A DNA stretch of 64,000 bases from Hymenobacter swuensis DY53. Its GTDB lineage: Bacteria > Bacteroidota > Bacteroidia > Cytophagales > Hymenobacteraceae. The translations under genes were made by a program, and so were the position numbers. Positions 25,049 to 34,416 of the stretch are shown piece by piece. The notes under the pieces are model-generated. The model was not told where the DNA came from. It saw nothing but the letters and a program-made list of their open reading frames with translations, and did not search any database. Numbering within the stretch: the first letter of the stretch is position 1; each line of letters begins with the position of its first letter. The DNA is taken from the NCBI RefSeq assembly GCF_000576555.1, contig NZ_CP007145.1, forward strand, positions 3,618,501-3,682,500. Reading direction: 5' to 3'.

Positions 25049-28000
25049 ATGCCACAACCATTCCTTTCCATCCTGCGCGGCCTGCTTTTGGGCTGCGTCG
25101 TAGTACTATTGCCGGGTCACCCGACCCTCGCCCAGAAAAACCCAACGGCCCAGGTTGTCAGCCTCGATGTGCCGCTGCTACGGCGGCAGCTGACGCCCCC
25201 AGCCGCCCGGGGCTCTCAGCCCACTTACCGCCTGCAGCTGCCCACTTTGCGTGGCTCCCGGCCCTTCGTGCTCACCGAATCGTTTGTGCTGCCCGCCACT
25301 GATACGGTGGCCCAGCAGCGGCTACGCACGTTTGTGGGCTACGAGGACGGTGCCCCCGACCACCGCGCTTCAGTAGTACTCACGCCCCGGGCACTGACGC
25401 TGGATGTGCTGGCCGGCGCGGAGTCGGCGAGCCTGCGGCCGGCCGGGGCGGGCCGCTACGAGCTGCGCCCCGAGCGCGCCACTCAGGGCCCCTGCGCCAC
25501 GCTGGCCCCGGCCGGCGAGCTGCTGCGGCCGGGCAGCTTTAGCACCCTGCCTGCCCCGTTCAGCTTCGGAACTCAGTTGCACCGACTGCGCTACGCCATT
25601 TTGGTGACGCAGGAATTCTACACCAGTAACGGCAACACCGACGTGGCCGTGGAGCAGGCCGTGGTGACGGCCATGAATCAGATGTCGGCGCTGTACCTGC
25701 AGGAGGTGGCCCTGAGCTACGAGTTGACCCGGCCCACCAGCGGCAGCTACTACTTCTCGGCCATGACTTCCGCCACCCTGCCCAACACTGACCCGGCCAC
25801 GCTCGGCCGCCTGCGCGACCAGAACCTGGGCGAAGTGGGCAGCTTTATCAACAGCCGCTTTGCCAGCTCCAACTTCGACCTGGGCCACTGTTTCCACAAC
25901 ACTGGTGGCGGGGTGGCTTACGTGGGCGTCGTCTGTGATGCTATCTACAAGGCCCAGGCCTGGTCGGGGGTGGGCAACCGGGGCGGCTTTCAGGGCATTC
26001 TGGCCCACGAAATGGGGCATCAGCACGGGGCCGCCCACACCTTCGCCGGCCTATGCGGCTCCCGCTCGTTGGGTAGCAACCTGGAGCCCGGCGGCGGGGC
26101 CACCATCATGGCCTACACCGACGTGTGCGGCAGCCAAACTCTGCAGAGCGTGACGGGCACCGAGGCCGACCACTTCAGTACCCGCTCCCTGGCCCAGATG
26201 CGCGCCGAGCTGCTGAGCGTGAACTGCCCCACCATCACCGCCAACACCAACCGCCCGCCCACCGTGAATGCCGGCCCCGACTACGTGATTCCGCGCAACA
26301 CGCCCTTCATCCTCACCGCCAGCGGCACTGACCCCGACGGCCACCCGCTGGCTTACACCTGGACGCAATTCGATTACACGGCCACCAACCACGGAGCGCT
26401 GGGCAGCATTGCCGGCGAGGCCGGTCTGGCTGCCATCGACGACCCCGAGGCCCCGTTGTTCCGGCCCCGTCCGCCCCGTACCACGCTCAGCCGCACCTTC
26501 CCCGACCTGCGCTACGTGCTGGCCAACGCCAACCGTCCGCCCGACCTGATTGGCGAAGCCCTGCCCAATGTGGGCCGCGATCTGCATTTCACCGTAACGG
26601 CCCGCGACCAGCAGGCCGCCGGCGGCACCTTCACCACCGACAATGTGACACTGACCGTGGCCCCCGGCACCGGCCCCTTCGCCGTGACTACCCAGAACGA
26701 GCCGGCTTTGTGGATTGGCGGCCAGCAGGCTACCGTAACGTGGTCGGTGAATGGCACTGATCAGGCCCCCATCGGGGTGCAGCAGGTGCGCATCAGCCTT
26801 TCTGCCGACGGCGGGCAGACCTTCCCAACGGTGCTGGCGGCCAGCGTGCCCAACACCGGCTCGGTCACCGTAACGGTGCCCAACCTCACCACCCAGCAGG
26901 CCCGGGTGCGGGTAGAAGCCGTGGGCAACGTGTTCTTCGACATCAACGACGCCAACTTCCCGATTGCGCCCTGCTCGCCGGTAGCTTCGCAGACACTGCC
27001 CGCCACCGACCTCACCGCCACCCCTGGCGACGCCGCGCTGAACCTGGACCAGCAGGGCTACAGCCTCACGGAGTACACCGGGGCCAGTCAGCTCAGCGGT
27101 ACCATTGCCGCCTCCGACCCCACCACCAACCTTACCAACTACGAAGGCCCCAACAACTGCACGCGCTACGGCAACGTGACGTATTACGATGCTCACGTGT
27201 TCGTGCCCTCGGCCACAGCCACTTACCGTATCAGCACACCCACTGGCTTCAGCAACATGGTGCTGCGCCTGTACAACAGCGCGGGCTTCGACCCAGCCAA
27301 CCCCTGCCAGAACGTGGTGGTAGACAACATGCAGTCGGGCTTTCTGCCCCGCGACGTGACGGCCTCGCTCACGGCCGGCCAGCCTTACACGCTGGTGGTA
27401 TCGAACTTCAACGGCACACCCTCGGGCAATACCAGTTATACCATCAGCTTCAGCACCACGCCTGTGGGCGGCACGGCCTACGCCTCCCTGGCGGCCCTGG
27501 GCTACGACTACCAGTACGCGGTGGTGAACACGACCAACGACCAAGTGGTGCGCCTGGCTCCCACCGCCGACCTGCGCACCCTGCCCGCCGGCATCTACGA
27601 CGTGTACGGCCTGCTGTTCCAGCGCGGCTACCCCACTACCAACCTGCAGCGCGGCACCCTGAGCCAGTTGCAGACGGCCTTGAGCAGCGTGGCGCCCTGC
27701 GGCCAGCTTAGCCGCAACGCCCGCCGGATAACCATCACGGGGAGCTCGGCCCCGCTGCCGGTGGTGGTCACGCGCTTCAGCGGCCGCCGCGAAGCCACCG
27801 GCAACCAGCTGCAGTGGGTAACGGCCTCCGAAAACCAAGTGGCGCACTTTGCGGTACAGTACAGCCCCGACGGGCAGCAGTTCACGGTCCTGGGCCAGGT
27901 CCCGGCCACGAATGCCCCGCACGCTTACGCCTTTACGGATGCGCGGGCCACTACCGGTCCGGCCTACTACCGCTTGGCCGTGCAGAACCTGGATGGCACG

Positions 28001-28309
28001 GTGGCTTACTCGGGCGTAGTAGCCTTGCTGGCCACTGCCGAGCCCTGGCCGCTACGCGTGGCGGTGGCTCCCAACCCCGTGCCGGGCGGCCAGCCGCTGC
28101 GTCTGGAGTTGGAAGCCGACGCGGCCCAGCCCGCCGAGCTGCGCCTCACCGACCTGACCGGGCGCGTGCTGCTGCGCCTGACGGTGGCGCTGCCGATGGG
28201 CCACACTACCCTCAGCCTGCCCGAAACCCGGGCCTGGCACGGCCTGTACCTACTCACGGTGCAGCCCATCACCGGCCCCGCCCGGCAGCAGCGGGTGGTG
28301 CTGGAGTAG
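25049..28309 (+). CDS. Secreted reprolysin-like metalloprotease with T9SS sorting domain
   Basis: 1086 residues. Signal peptide to about residue 30, then a prodomain. The metzincin zinc site HEMGHQHGAAHTF begins at residue 320, with the Met-turn in IMAYTDVCGSQ near 355. After it come a PKD/Ig-like domain (about 400-460), a second beta-sandwich around 550-640, a repeat of the PPC-type (about 680-800) and a type A sorting domain at the end (VAPNPVPGGQPLRLELE, then RLTDLTGRVLLRL). The protein should be exported by the type IX system and act outside the cell as a peptidase. Domain limits are approximate. Confidence 0.93.
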   Translation: MPQPFLSILRGLLLGCVVVLLPGHPTLAQKNPTAQVVSLDVPLLRRQLTPPAARGSQPTYRLQLPTLRGSRPFVLTESFVLPATDTVAQQRLRTFVGYEDGAPDHRASVVLTPRALTLDVLAGAESASLRPAGAGRYELRPERATQGPCATLAPAGELLRPGSFSTLPAPFSFGTQLHRLRYAILVTQEFYTSNGNTDVAVEQAVVTAMNQMSALYLQEVALSYELTRPTSGSYYFSAMTSATLPNTDPATLGRLRDQNLGEVGSFINSRFASSNFDLGHCFHNTGGGVAYVGVVCDAIYKAQAWSGVGNRGGFQGILAHEMGHQHGAAHTFAGLCGSRSLGSNLEPGGGATIMAYTDVCGSQTLQSVTGTEADHFSTRSLAQMRAELLSVNCPTITANTNRPPTVNAGPDYVIPRNTPFILTASGTDPDGHPLAYTWTQFDYTATNHGALGSIAGEAGLAAIDDPEAPLFRPRPPRTTLSRTFPDLRYVLANANRPPDLIGEALPNVGRDLHFTVTARDQQAAGGTFTTDNVTLTVAPGTGPFAVTTQNEPALWIGGQQATVTWSVNGTDQAPIGVQQVRISLSADGGQTFPTVLAASVPNTGSVTVTVPNLTTQQARVRVEAVGNVFFDINDANFPIAPCSPVASQTLPATDLTATPGDAALNLDQQGYSLTEYTGASQLSGTIAASDPTTNLTNYEGPNNCTRYGNVTYYDAHVFVPSATATYRISTPTGFSNMVLRLYNSAGFDPANPCQNVVVDNMQSGFLPRDVTASLTAGQPYTLVVSNFNGTPSGNTSYTISFSTTPVGGTAYASLAALGYDYQYAVVNTTNDQVVRLAPTADLRTLPAGIYDVYGLLFQRGYPTTNLQRGTLSQLQTALSSVAPCGQLSRNARRITITGSSAPLPVVVTRFSGRREATGNQLQWVTASENQVAHFAVQYSPDGQQFTVLGQVPATNAPHAYAFTDARATTGPAYYRLAVQNLDGTVAYSGVVALLATAEPWPLRVAVAPNPVPGGQPLRLELEADAAQPAELRLTDLTGRVLLRLTVALPMGHTTLSLPETRAWHGLYLLTVQPITGPARQQRVVLE

Positions 28310-28422
28310 GCCGTAAGGGCCGGTAGCCGCACCGTTTTGGCGGGTGTTGCGTAATCTGGCACGAAATTGCATCCGGACGTATGGTCTGCTTTTTCGGCTT
28401 CCTCTTTCATTCCTACTCTCTG

Positions 28423-29523
28423 ATGAAACGACTTTCTCTTCTGCCTTTGCTATTGGCGCTGCTACTGCCCGGCGTGGCCCTGGCCCAGCGCGAGCAGTCC
28501 GTGTGGCTATTCGGGCAGCAGGCCGGGCTGCAGTTCCCGGAAGGCGGCGGCACGCCTACGCCGCTGCTCACCAGCAAAATGACCACCTACGAGGGCTCGG
28601 CCGTGGCTACCAACCAGCAGGGCCAGCTACTCTTCTACACCAACGGGGAGTTCGTTTTTAACCGCCAGCACCAAGTAATGCCCAACGGCAAAAAGCTGAT
28701 GGGTTCCAACTCCAGCACCCAGAGCGCCCTTATCGTGCCCGACCCGGGCTCCGGCAACGTGTTCTACGTGTTTACGGTGGGGGCCCAGGGAGGCCCCAAC
28801 GGGCTGCGCTACTCCATCGTGGATATGACCCGCGACAATGGCCTCGGCGACGTGCCCCGCTCTAATGCGCTGCTTATTTCACCCGTGGCAGAGAAACTGG
28901 CCGCCGTGCGCCACCAGAACGGCCGCGACGTCTGGATTGTGGCGCACCGCTGGAATTCCAACGCCTTTGTGAGCTTCCTGGTAACGGCCGACGGGGTGCA
29001 GAGTAAGCCCATCATGAGCAACGTGGGCAGCATGCACGCCGGCCCCGGCCGCAACGCCATCGGTGCCATGAAGTTCTCACCCGATGGCCGTAAGCTGGCC
29101 GTGGCGCTGTGGCGGGAGGCGAATAAATATGAGGTATTCGACTTTGACCGAACTACCGGCCAAGTGCGGAACGCCAAAACCTTTGCCCCCTACCCCGAGG
29201 CTTACGGTGTAGAATTTTCCCCCGATGGCAGCAAACTCTACGGCTCCAGCAACGGCGAGGGCGGCGGCCAGGCTCAGGTGTTTCAGTTTGATCTGAAAAC
29301 CGGTAAAGCCACCGTCATCGGCAAATCCGCCAACCGCAAAGTCGGCTCCCTGCAGCGCGCCCCCGATGGCAACATCTACGTGGCCCGCGAAGACAACCTG
29401 TACCTCGGCCTCATCCAGAACCCCAACTCCGACGCCGCCAAATATGTGGACGACGGCCTCAAGCTCGGTGGCCGCCGCAGCAAGCTCGGCCTTCCCAACT
29501 TCATCACGGAGCCAGGAAAGTAG
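28423..29523 (+). CDS. Secreted beta-propeller (WD40-like) protein
   Basis: 366 residues from the ATG at 28423 (MKRLSLLPLLLALLLPG), giving a signal peptide that ends near ALAQ. Repeats of the form GAMKFSPDGRKLAVALW, GVEFSPDGSKLYGSSN and LQRAPDGNIYVAREDN are propeller blades. The N-terminal half (WLFGQQAGLQF, TSKMTTYEGSAVAT) matches the propeller region found in front of gliding-motility-associated C-terminal domains in larger Bacteroidota proteins, but this protein ends without a sorting domain. Function unknown. Confidence 0.85.
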   Translation: MKRLSLLPLLLALLLPGVALAQREQSVWLFGQQAGLQFPEGGGTPTPLLTSKMTTYEGSAVATNQQGQLLFYTNGEFVFNRQHQVMPNGKKLMGSNSSTQSALIVPDPGSGNVFYVFTVGAQGGPNGLRYSIVDMTRDNGLGDVPRSNALLISPVAEKLAAVRHQNGRDVWIVAHRWNSNAFVSFLVTADGVQSKPIMSNVGSMHAGPGRNAIGAMKFSPDGRKLAVALWREANKYEVFDFDRTTGQVRNAKTFAPYPEAYGVEFSPDGSKLYGSSNGEGGGQAQVFQFDLKTGKATVIGKSANRKVGSLQRAPDGNIYVAREDNLYLGLIQNPNSDAAKYVDDGLKLGGRRSKLGLPNFITEPGK

Positions 29524-29530
29524 GCGGTGT

Positions 29531-29567
29531 TATTGCGAAGGGGAGCCGAAGCAATCTGTCCTTCGCG
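29531..29567. repeat. REP-like short palindrome, TTGCGAAGGGGAGCCGAAGC type
   Basis: GCGAAGG and CCTTCGC frame a segment containing GGAGCCGAAGCAATC. It looks like a further class of dispersed intergenic repeat. Only one copy is seen in the window, so the call rests on form alone. Confidence 0.35.
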
Positions 29568-29590
29568 GAGCCCAAAATCTGGAGTAACAC

Positions 29591-29626
29591 AAAGCCCCCG
29601 ACGCCAGCACGGACGTCAGGGGCTTT
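29591..29626. terminator. Bidirectional terminator
   Basis: AAAGCCCCCGACG and CGTCAGGGGCTTT pair with one bulge across a short loop, between two convergent genes (28423-29523 and 29679-31076). Confidence 0.75.
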
Positions 29627-29678
29627 CTGCTTGTCAAGACCTACAAGGAATGACACCTCACCATCACAAATTCGCCGT

Positions 29679-31076
29679 TTATTGCGTTTTACCGCCCAGC
29701 TTAAAGCGCAGGAAGCCACCCGCAACGGAGAGGTAAGGGTTTTCGGAGGTGAGCAGGCCGGCTACGTCGCGGGTGCTGAGGCCGGCTTCGTAGATGGAGG
29801 TGACCAGGGTAAAGCCCAGCGGTACGCTCACGCCGTAGCCCGCGCCGCCGGTAAGGCCGCTGCTCAGGCGCAGCCACTTCACGGGCTTATAGTCGAGGCC
29901 GGCCCCGATGAAAGGTGAGGGCAGGTTGCCGGCCACGCTGTTGAGCGGCAAGGTCACGTCGAGGCCAGCCTCAAAATACTCGCTGATGCGCAGGCCAGCC
30001 CCGGCCCGCAACTTGGTAGGTAGGTCGGCGCGGCGTTCCTGACCGGTCTGATACTGAAACAGGCTGTCGGAGCCGGAAGCAAAAATTTCGGCGGCTTCCT
30101 TAATGAAATTATAGCTCCCCACGCCTTCCGACTTGAGCCGTTTCAGCTTCTGGTCGTTAGCCGTGAGCAGGTTGCCTTCCCAGGTCATGCGGCCGATATC
30201 CGTCACGGCCAGACCCAGGCGCACGGCCTTGCCCACTTCAGCGGCCAGCCCCACATCAAAGCCGTGCCCTTTGCCTACCGGGCTCAAGCCACTGCCCGTT
30301 TTCAGGTTGAAGCTGGGGTTGTTCACCAAGTCGCCGTAATCGACATTGAACACCGGCGACATGGAGCTATACGCCTGCAGGTTGCCGGGCTGCACCTTGA
30401 TATCCACGATGCCGATGCCCTGAATGTAGCGGTAGCCCGCGCCGGCCGAGAGTTGGAACAGCGGCAGGTCGACTATCTGCGTCCCCCAGGCCAGGTTAAA
30501 CTCGTTCATCACCGCAAACTGCATATCCGTCCCGGCCAACGCCTCCGATACCAGCGGAACATTGCCGGCGGCGGTACTGGTGTAAATGGGCGCGTCGCGG
30601 CCCAGAAACAGGATGTCAGCGGCATTTTTGTTCAGCCCGACGTGGCCGGCCGTGCGTACCCGGTTGCTCACCGCAATACCGCCTACTACCGGCAGCTGCA
30701 CGGCCAGCGCGAACGTGGTAGCATCGGCGTTGAAGTTGGCCGCGTTATCGGAATTGAAGGCCGTAGCCAGCGCCTGCTTTTCGGCCAGGGTAAGGTTCTG
30801 GTTGGTATCGTAGATAAACCGGCGCAGCTGCTGCCGCGTGAGCGACTGGGAGCTGACGCCCGCTCCTACCTCGCCAATGGTGAAGGCTACCCGAGCCGTG
30901 CCCACCCGGCCCAGGTTAGCCGGATTGATGCCGATGGACTGGTAATCGGTGGCGAAGGTGGTGGCCACGCCGCCCCGGCCGGTGGCCGTGAAATTGCTCA
31001 GCTCATTCTGGGCGTGCAGGGCGGTGGGCAGCGCCAGCACGAGGCCCAGCACGGAAGCAAGTCGGGAGAAGTTCAT
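29679..31076 (-). CDS. DUF5723 outer-membrane protein
   Basis: 465 residues with a signal peptide ending near LHAQ. The pattern after it (GRGGVATTFATDYQSIGINP, then ANLGRVG) and the long series of short beta strands fit DUF5723 and the wider FadL/PorV-like outer-membrane barrels in Bacteroidota. Late strands such as FEAGLDVTLPLNSVAGNLP and SSGLTGGAGYGVSVPLGFTL close the barrel. Role unknown. Confidence 0.87.
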   Translation of the reverse strand: MNFSRLASVLGLVLALPTALHAQNELSNFTATGRGGVATTFATDYQSIGINPANLGRVGTARVAFTIGEVGAGVSSQSLTRQQLRRFIYDTNQNLTLAEKQALATAFNSDNAANFNADATTFALAVQLPVVGGIAVSNRVRTAGHVGLNKNAADILFLGRDAPIYTSTAAGNVPLVSEALAGTDMQFAVMNEFNLAWGTQIVDLPLFQLSAGAGYRYIQGIGIVDIKVQPGNLQAYSSMSPVFNVDYGDLVNNPSFNLKTGSGLSPVGKGHGFDVGLAAEVGKAVRLGLAVTDIGRMTWEGNLLTANDQKLKRLKSEGVGSYNFIKEAAEIFASGSDSLFQYQTGQERRADLPTKLRAGAGLRISEYFEAGLDVTLPLNSVAGNLPSPFIGAGLDYKPVKWLRLSSGLTGGAGYGVSVPLGFTLVTSIYEAGLSTRDVAGLLTSENPYLSVAGGFLRFKLGGKTQ

Positions 31077-31080
31077 GGCG

Positions 31081-31195
31081 AAAATGTAGCGTAAGCTTTA
31101 GCTTGCGGCGATAGTCGCCGGCAGTCCTGTTGCCGGTTGATGAAGTTACTTCTTTTCCCGGCGCACGGCGCAAGCTAAAACTTGCGCCACATTTT
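31081..31195. repeat. Long imperfect palindrome in front of meaB
   Basis: The left arm (31081-31110) starts AAAATGTAGCGTAAGCTTTA. The right arm (31169-31195) is its inverted complement with four or five differences, ending GCGCCACATTTT. It lies between the divergent DUF5723 and meaB genes and ends 10 bp before the meaB start. Confidence 0.8.
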
Positions 31196-31205
31196 CCTAC
31201 GCCTC

Positions 31206-32183
31206 GTGCCCAAACGCTTTTCCGCTTCCGAATACATCGACGGCATTCTGGCCGGCAACCGCGTGCTGCTCAGCCGGGCCATCACCTTGGTAGAAAGCAC
31301 GCTACCCTCCGATCAGGCCCTGGCCCAGCAGGTGCTCGACGCGGTACTGCCCCACGCCGGCCGCTCGGTGCGGGTGGGCATTACAGGCGTACCGGGCGTG
31401 GGCAAAAGCACGTTTATTGAAGCCCTAGGACTGCATTTGGTGCGCGAGCAGGACAAGCGGCTGGCGGTGCTGGCCGTAGACCCCAGCAGCCAGCGTAGCG
31501 GCGGCAGTATCCTCGGCGACAAAACCCGCATGAACGAGCTGGCTGCCCACCCGCAGGCGTTTATCCGGCCCTCGCCGGCCGGCCGCAGCCTGGGCGGCGT
31601 TACGCGCAGCACCCGCGAGGCCCTGGTACTCTGCGAAGCAGCCGGCCACGATGTTATTTTTGTGGAAACCGTGGGCGTGGGCCAGAGCGAAACGGCCGTG
31701 CATGGCATGGTCGACTTCTTCCTGCTACTGATGCTGGCCGGGGCCGGCGACGAGCTGCAGGGCATTAAGAAGGGCATCATGGAAATGGCCGATGCCGTGA
31801 CCATCACCAAGGCCGATGGCGGCAATGAGCTGGCTGCTCGCCGCGCCCGGGCCGAGTACCAGAACGCGCTACATCTGTTCCCTTTGGCTCCTTCGCAGTG
31901 GAATCCGGTGGTGACGACCAGCTCGGCGGTTACCGGAGCGGGCGTGCCGGCGGTGTGGGAGATAATTGGGCAGTACGTGCAGCAAACGCAGGAAAGCGGC
32001 TATTTCCAGCGCCGCCGCCAGGAGCAGAACCTGCACTGGCTCCACGAAACCATTCGGGAGGCGCTGGAAACCCGCTTCTACCAGCGCCCCGCCGTAGCCC
32101 AGCGCCTGCCCGACATTCGCCAACAGGTAATGGATGGCCGCAAGTCGGCGTTTGGGGCAGCCGAGGAGTTGCTGGGGCTGTAA
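31206..32183 (+). CDS. meaB: Methylmalonyl-CoA mutase-associated GTPase MeaB
   Basis: 325 residues with a GTG start (VPKRFSASEYIDGILAGNRV); a TTG eight codons upstream is less likely because it sits in the palindrome. P-loop GVPGVGKST at 61-69, the MeaB-specific AVDPSSQRSGGSILGDKTRM at about 95-113, and VETVGVGQSE as switch/Walker B. MeaB protects and reloads adenosylcobalamin in methylmalonyl-CoA mutase, here encoded by mutA/mutB at 7906-11931. The C-terminal helices (LHWLHETIREALETRF) form the dimerisation arm. Confidence 0.95.
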   Translation: MPKRFSASEYIDGILAGNRVLLSRAITLVESTLPSDQALAQQVLDAVLPHAGRSVRVGITGVPGVGKSTFIEALGLHLVREQDKRLAVLAVDPSSQRSGGSILGDKTRMNELAAHPQAFIRPSPAGRSLGGVTRSTREALVLCEAAGHDVIFVETVGVGQSETAVHGMVDFFLLLMLAGAGDELQGIKKGIMEMADAVTITKADGGNELAARRARAEYQNALHLFPLAPSQWNPVVTTSSAVTGAGVPAVWEIIGQYVQQTQESGYFQRRRQEQNLHWLHETIREALETRFYQRPAVAQRLPDIRQQVMDGRKSAFGAAEELLGL

Positions 32184-32204
32184 CGCAACAGGACCGGTTT
32201 CGCG

Positions 32205-32903
32205 CTACGGTGCTACTTCCAGCACCACCACCAGCGCATTATTGCTGAGTGCTTCCAGTTCGGTTTCGGCTACTTGCCAGAGGGCTAGGCCATCTTTGGC
32301 GTGCAGCAGGCGGCCTTCAATTTCAAAGGCTCCGGCCAGTACGTAAGCAAAGAAAAGCGAATCAGGCCGGCGCGGCTGGTAGATGGCCTCTTGGCGGCCT
32401 GTGAACCGGCCGAGGCTGAGGGCAAACGGCAGCTGCACGCTACCGCCTGTTACTTCCAGTAAGCCGCTTTCCAACTGCTGAAACGTGTACTGAAACAACT
32501 CGGCGCGGGCGGCGACAGGAGCGGCAGCGTCTGCCAGCCAAATGTGCAGAAAGCTCACGGCCGCGTCCGGATACGGGTTGGTGAGCACCACTGCCCGACC
32601 GGCCGGCACCCGCGCCACCCATACTTCCTCCACCTGCACCACCTCCTGACTAAGCGCGTCGCCGCAGCCAATTCCGCCGGTAAGCGGCACTACCACGCAG
32701 TACGCGGCCAGGGAGTTGGGCAATGTCAGCTGCTGGCCGCCACTCAGCGTTTCTTCGTTAAACGCCAGCAGCCGCCCTTCCGCCGGGCGCTGCACATCGG
32801 CAAACGCGCCGAAGGAAAACACGCTGCTCCGGCTCGATTGAGCCGTGGTAAGCGTGCCGTGCTGCTCCGCAAGGTAGAGGCGGCCGGGCGTTTGCTTAAT
32901 CAT
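32205..32903 (-). CDS. Pirin/YhaK-like bicupin protein
   Basis: 232 residues with two cupin-like halves. The N-terminal half (SVFSFGAFADVQ, then LAFNEETLSGGQQLTLP) and the C-terminal half (LAGAFEIEGRLLHAKDGLAL, then LEALSNNALVVVLEV) match the pirin/quercetinase-like family, whose C-terminal cupin often lacks metal. No clear His metal ligands are seen in the first half. It overlaps the next upstream gene by 4 bp (ATGA), so the two are translated as a pair. Confidence 0.75.
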   Translation of the reverse strand: MIKQTPGRLYLAEQHGTLTTAQSSRSSVFSFGAFADVQRPAEGRLLAFNEETLSGGQQLTLPNSLAAYCVVVPLTGGIGCGDALSQEVVQVEEVWVARVPAGRAVVLTNPYPDAAVSFLHIWLADAAAPVAARAELFQYTFQQLESGLLEVTGGSVQLPFALSLGRFTGRQEAIYQPRRPDSLFFAYVLAGAFEIEGRLLHAKDGLALWQVAETELEALSNNALVVVLEVAP

Positions 32904-33409
32904 AGCGCAGAAGGCTTGTGGAGGGAATACACACTCAGAAAAGGCTGCAACTGCACCAGATGCGTCAGCACCTCCTCTCCTTCCGCTGCCGCCTCAGAAA
33001 CCAGCAACAGGTTTTCGATGGTGGTGTGCCAGGTCAGCGGGTCAGAGTAGAAGTTGATGGCCACTTGGTGCCGGCTTTTGTCCAGCAGGTCGGAGTTGAT
33101 GATTTCAAACTGAAACCGACTAAACTTCAGAAAGTGTCGACCCAGATTATCCACCACGTCCGGCACCAAGCCCTGCAGCTGCGGCAGATATCCCCGGGCC
33201 ACTCCGCTCACCAGAAACGGCAGCTGGCCGGCCCCGGACGCATGGTGCAGCAACTCTGCATACGTACGAAAGCGCCGCTCCGGATTGTATAGCTGGGCCT
33301 GCAGACGTAATTCGGCGTACGTGTCCTCAAACACCAGCTTATCCCAGGGCCGGGTGGAGGTGGCATCAATAATTTTCCGGTAGCATAGCGTAATGATGCG
33401 CTCAGTCAT
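32900..33409 (-). CDS. Unrecognised protein coupled to the bicupin gene
   Basis: 169 residues from the ATG at 33409 (MTERIITLCYRK). A soluble, mixed alpha/beta protein with no signal peptide. Segments of note are WDKLVFEDTYAELRLQAQLY, RRFRTYAELLHHASGAG and HQVAINFYSDPLTWHTTIEN. I do not recognise the family. Stop and start overlap with the downstream bicupin gene by 4 bp, which suggests the two products act together. Confidence 0.65.
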   Translation of the reverse strand: MTERIITLCYRKIIDATSTRPWDKLVFEDTYAELRLQAQLYNPERRFRTYAELLHHASGAGQLPFLVSGVARGYLPQLQGLVPDVVDNLGRHFLKFSRFQFEIINSDLLDKSRHQVAINFYSDPLTWHTTIENLLLVSEAAAEGEEVLTHLVQLQPFLSVYSLHKPSAL

Positions 33410-33443
33410 GACAGATGGGCTTCTTTCTCTTGCTGGATACGCC

Positions 33444-33492
33444 GTAACCACTACCGCGCCAGAACCCGAAGCTCTGACGCGGCAGTGGTTAC
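33444..33492 (-). terminator. Terminator of the dioxygenase-like gene
   Basis: GTAACCACTACCGCGCCAGA pairs with TCTGACGCGGCAGTGGTTAC with two mismatches around a loop of 8-9 nt. It is 22 bp past the stop codon at 33515 on the minus strand. Confidence 0.8.
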
Positions 33493-33514
33493 AAAAAGGC
33501 AGCTGGCCCCATTT

Positions 33515-34243
33515 TTAGGCGGGTACGGCCAGGTTGATGCTCAGCTCGAAGCCGGCTGAAGTGCTGCCCGTAACGGTAGCCAACTCCAGGGAAACCCCGT
33601 CGCTGAACACATTGTCGCTGGCGTTGATGGTATAGCCGCTCAGGCCTTTGGTGTAGCCATTCACGGCGGCTACCGCTGAGCCGGTGCCTTCGGGAAAGGC
33701 AATCTGGGTGACTTTGAGCGAGGTGCCGTTGGCCGAATAGACGTGGACGTGAATGTGGGTGGCGCGGCCCGAGTACCAGCCGGGAAAGATGGATGTGAAC
33801 GTCACCAGCCCGTTGGCATCGGTGGTCTGGCGGCCCCGCAGAAAATGAACGGCCTGGTAGTTGGTGCTTTGCATGCCCGTGCCACCATACTCTGAGTAGT
33901 TACCTGCCGCGTCGCAGTGCCAGATATCTACCAACGCGCCGGCCAGCGCGGCGCAGCTGTTGTTGCTGTTGAGAATGGTGATTCTGGCCGTTAGCTTGTG
34001 GCCCGTGCGGCCATCGGTGATGTCGGAGCGCACGTACGAGGACGGCACTTTGGTGGGGAACGGGCCCTCGGTTTCGGTGGGGGCTACTGAGCAGTTGCCG
34101 GAGGTAGTACCGCCGGTGGTGCCGGTGGTGCCGGTAGTGTCGGGGGTTACGGCGTCGGCGTCGTCCGTGCTGCAGGCGGCCAGCACCACCGGGGCCGAAA
34201 GAGCACCCACAAACAGGCTTTTCAGAAAATTCTTGCGTTCCAT
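33515..34243 (-). CDS. Intradiol ring-cleavage dioxygenase-like lipoprotein
   Basis: 242 residues from the ATG at 34243. Lipoprotein signal with lipobox LAAC (Cys24), a Thr/Gly-rich linker (30-50), then a single beta-sandwich domain. The four non-heme iron ligands of intradiol dioxygenases are present: Tyr116 (NYSEYG), Tyr157 (PGWYSGR), His163 and His165 (THIHVHV). The segment ALVDIWHCDAAGNYS is the family signature. Classic members cleave catechols; exported relatives with lipid anchors have unknown substrates. Confidence 0.88.
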   Translation of the reverse strand: MERKNFLKSLFVGALSAPVVLAACSTDDADAVTPDTTGTTGTTGGTTSGNCSVAPTETEGPFPTKVPSSYVRSDITDGRTGHKLTARITILNSNNSCAALAGALVDIWHCDAAGNYSEYGGTGMQSTNYQAVHFLRGRQTTDANGLVTFTSIFPGWYSGRATHIHVHVYSANGTSLKVTQIAFPEGTGSAVAAVNGYTKGLSGYTINASDNVFSDGVSLELATVTGSTSAGFELSINLAVPA

Positions 34244-34416
34244 AAGGCAATCCGGATTAGAGCGTTGGCTGATTTCTATTCCGAATTTCCTCCATCCTGA
34301 CGCAGGCGCCAATTTCAATCTACCAGCAGCCGTTAGTTATCGACAAGTTCGATAAATACCCAGACCATAGCACAAGACTCAGGTAATCCGCCGGCGGCTT
34401 CTGCCGGAACTTCGTG

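Noticed and set aside
26051..27922. 623-codon open frame opposite the T9SS metalloprotease
   Set aside because: Same cause: high-GC antisense frame with Gly/Arg/Val-rich, low-complexity translation and no motif.
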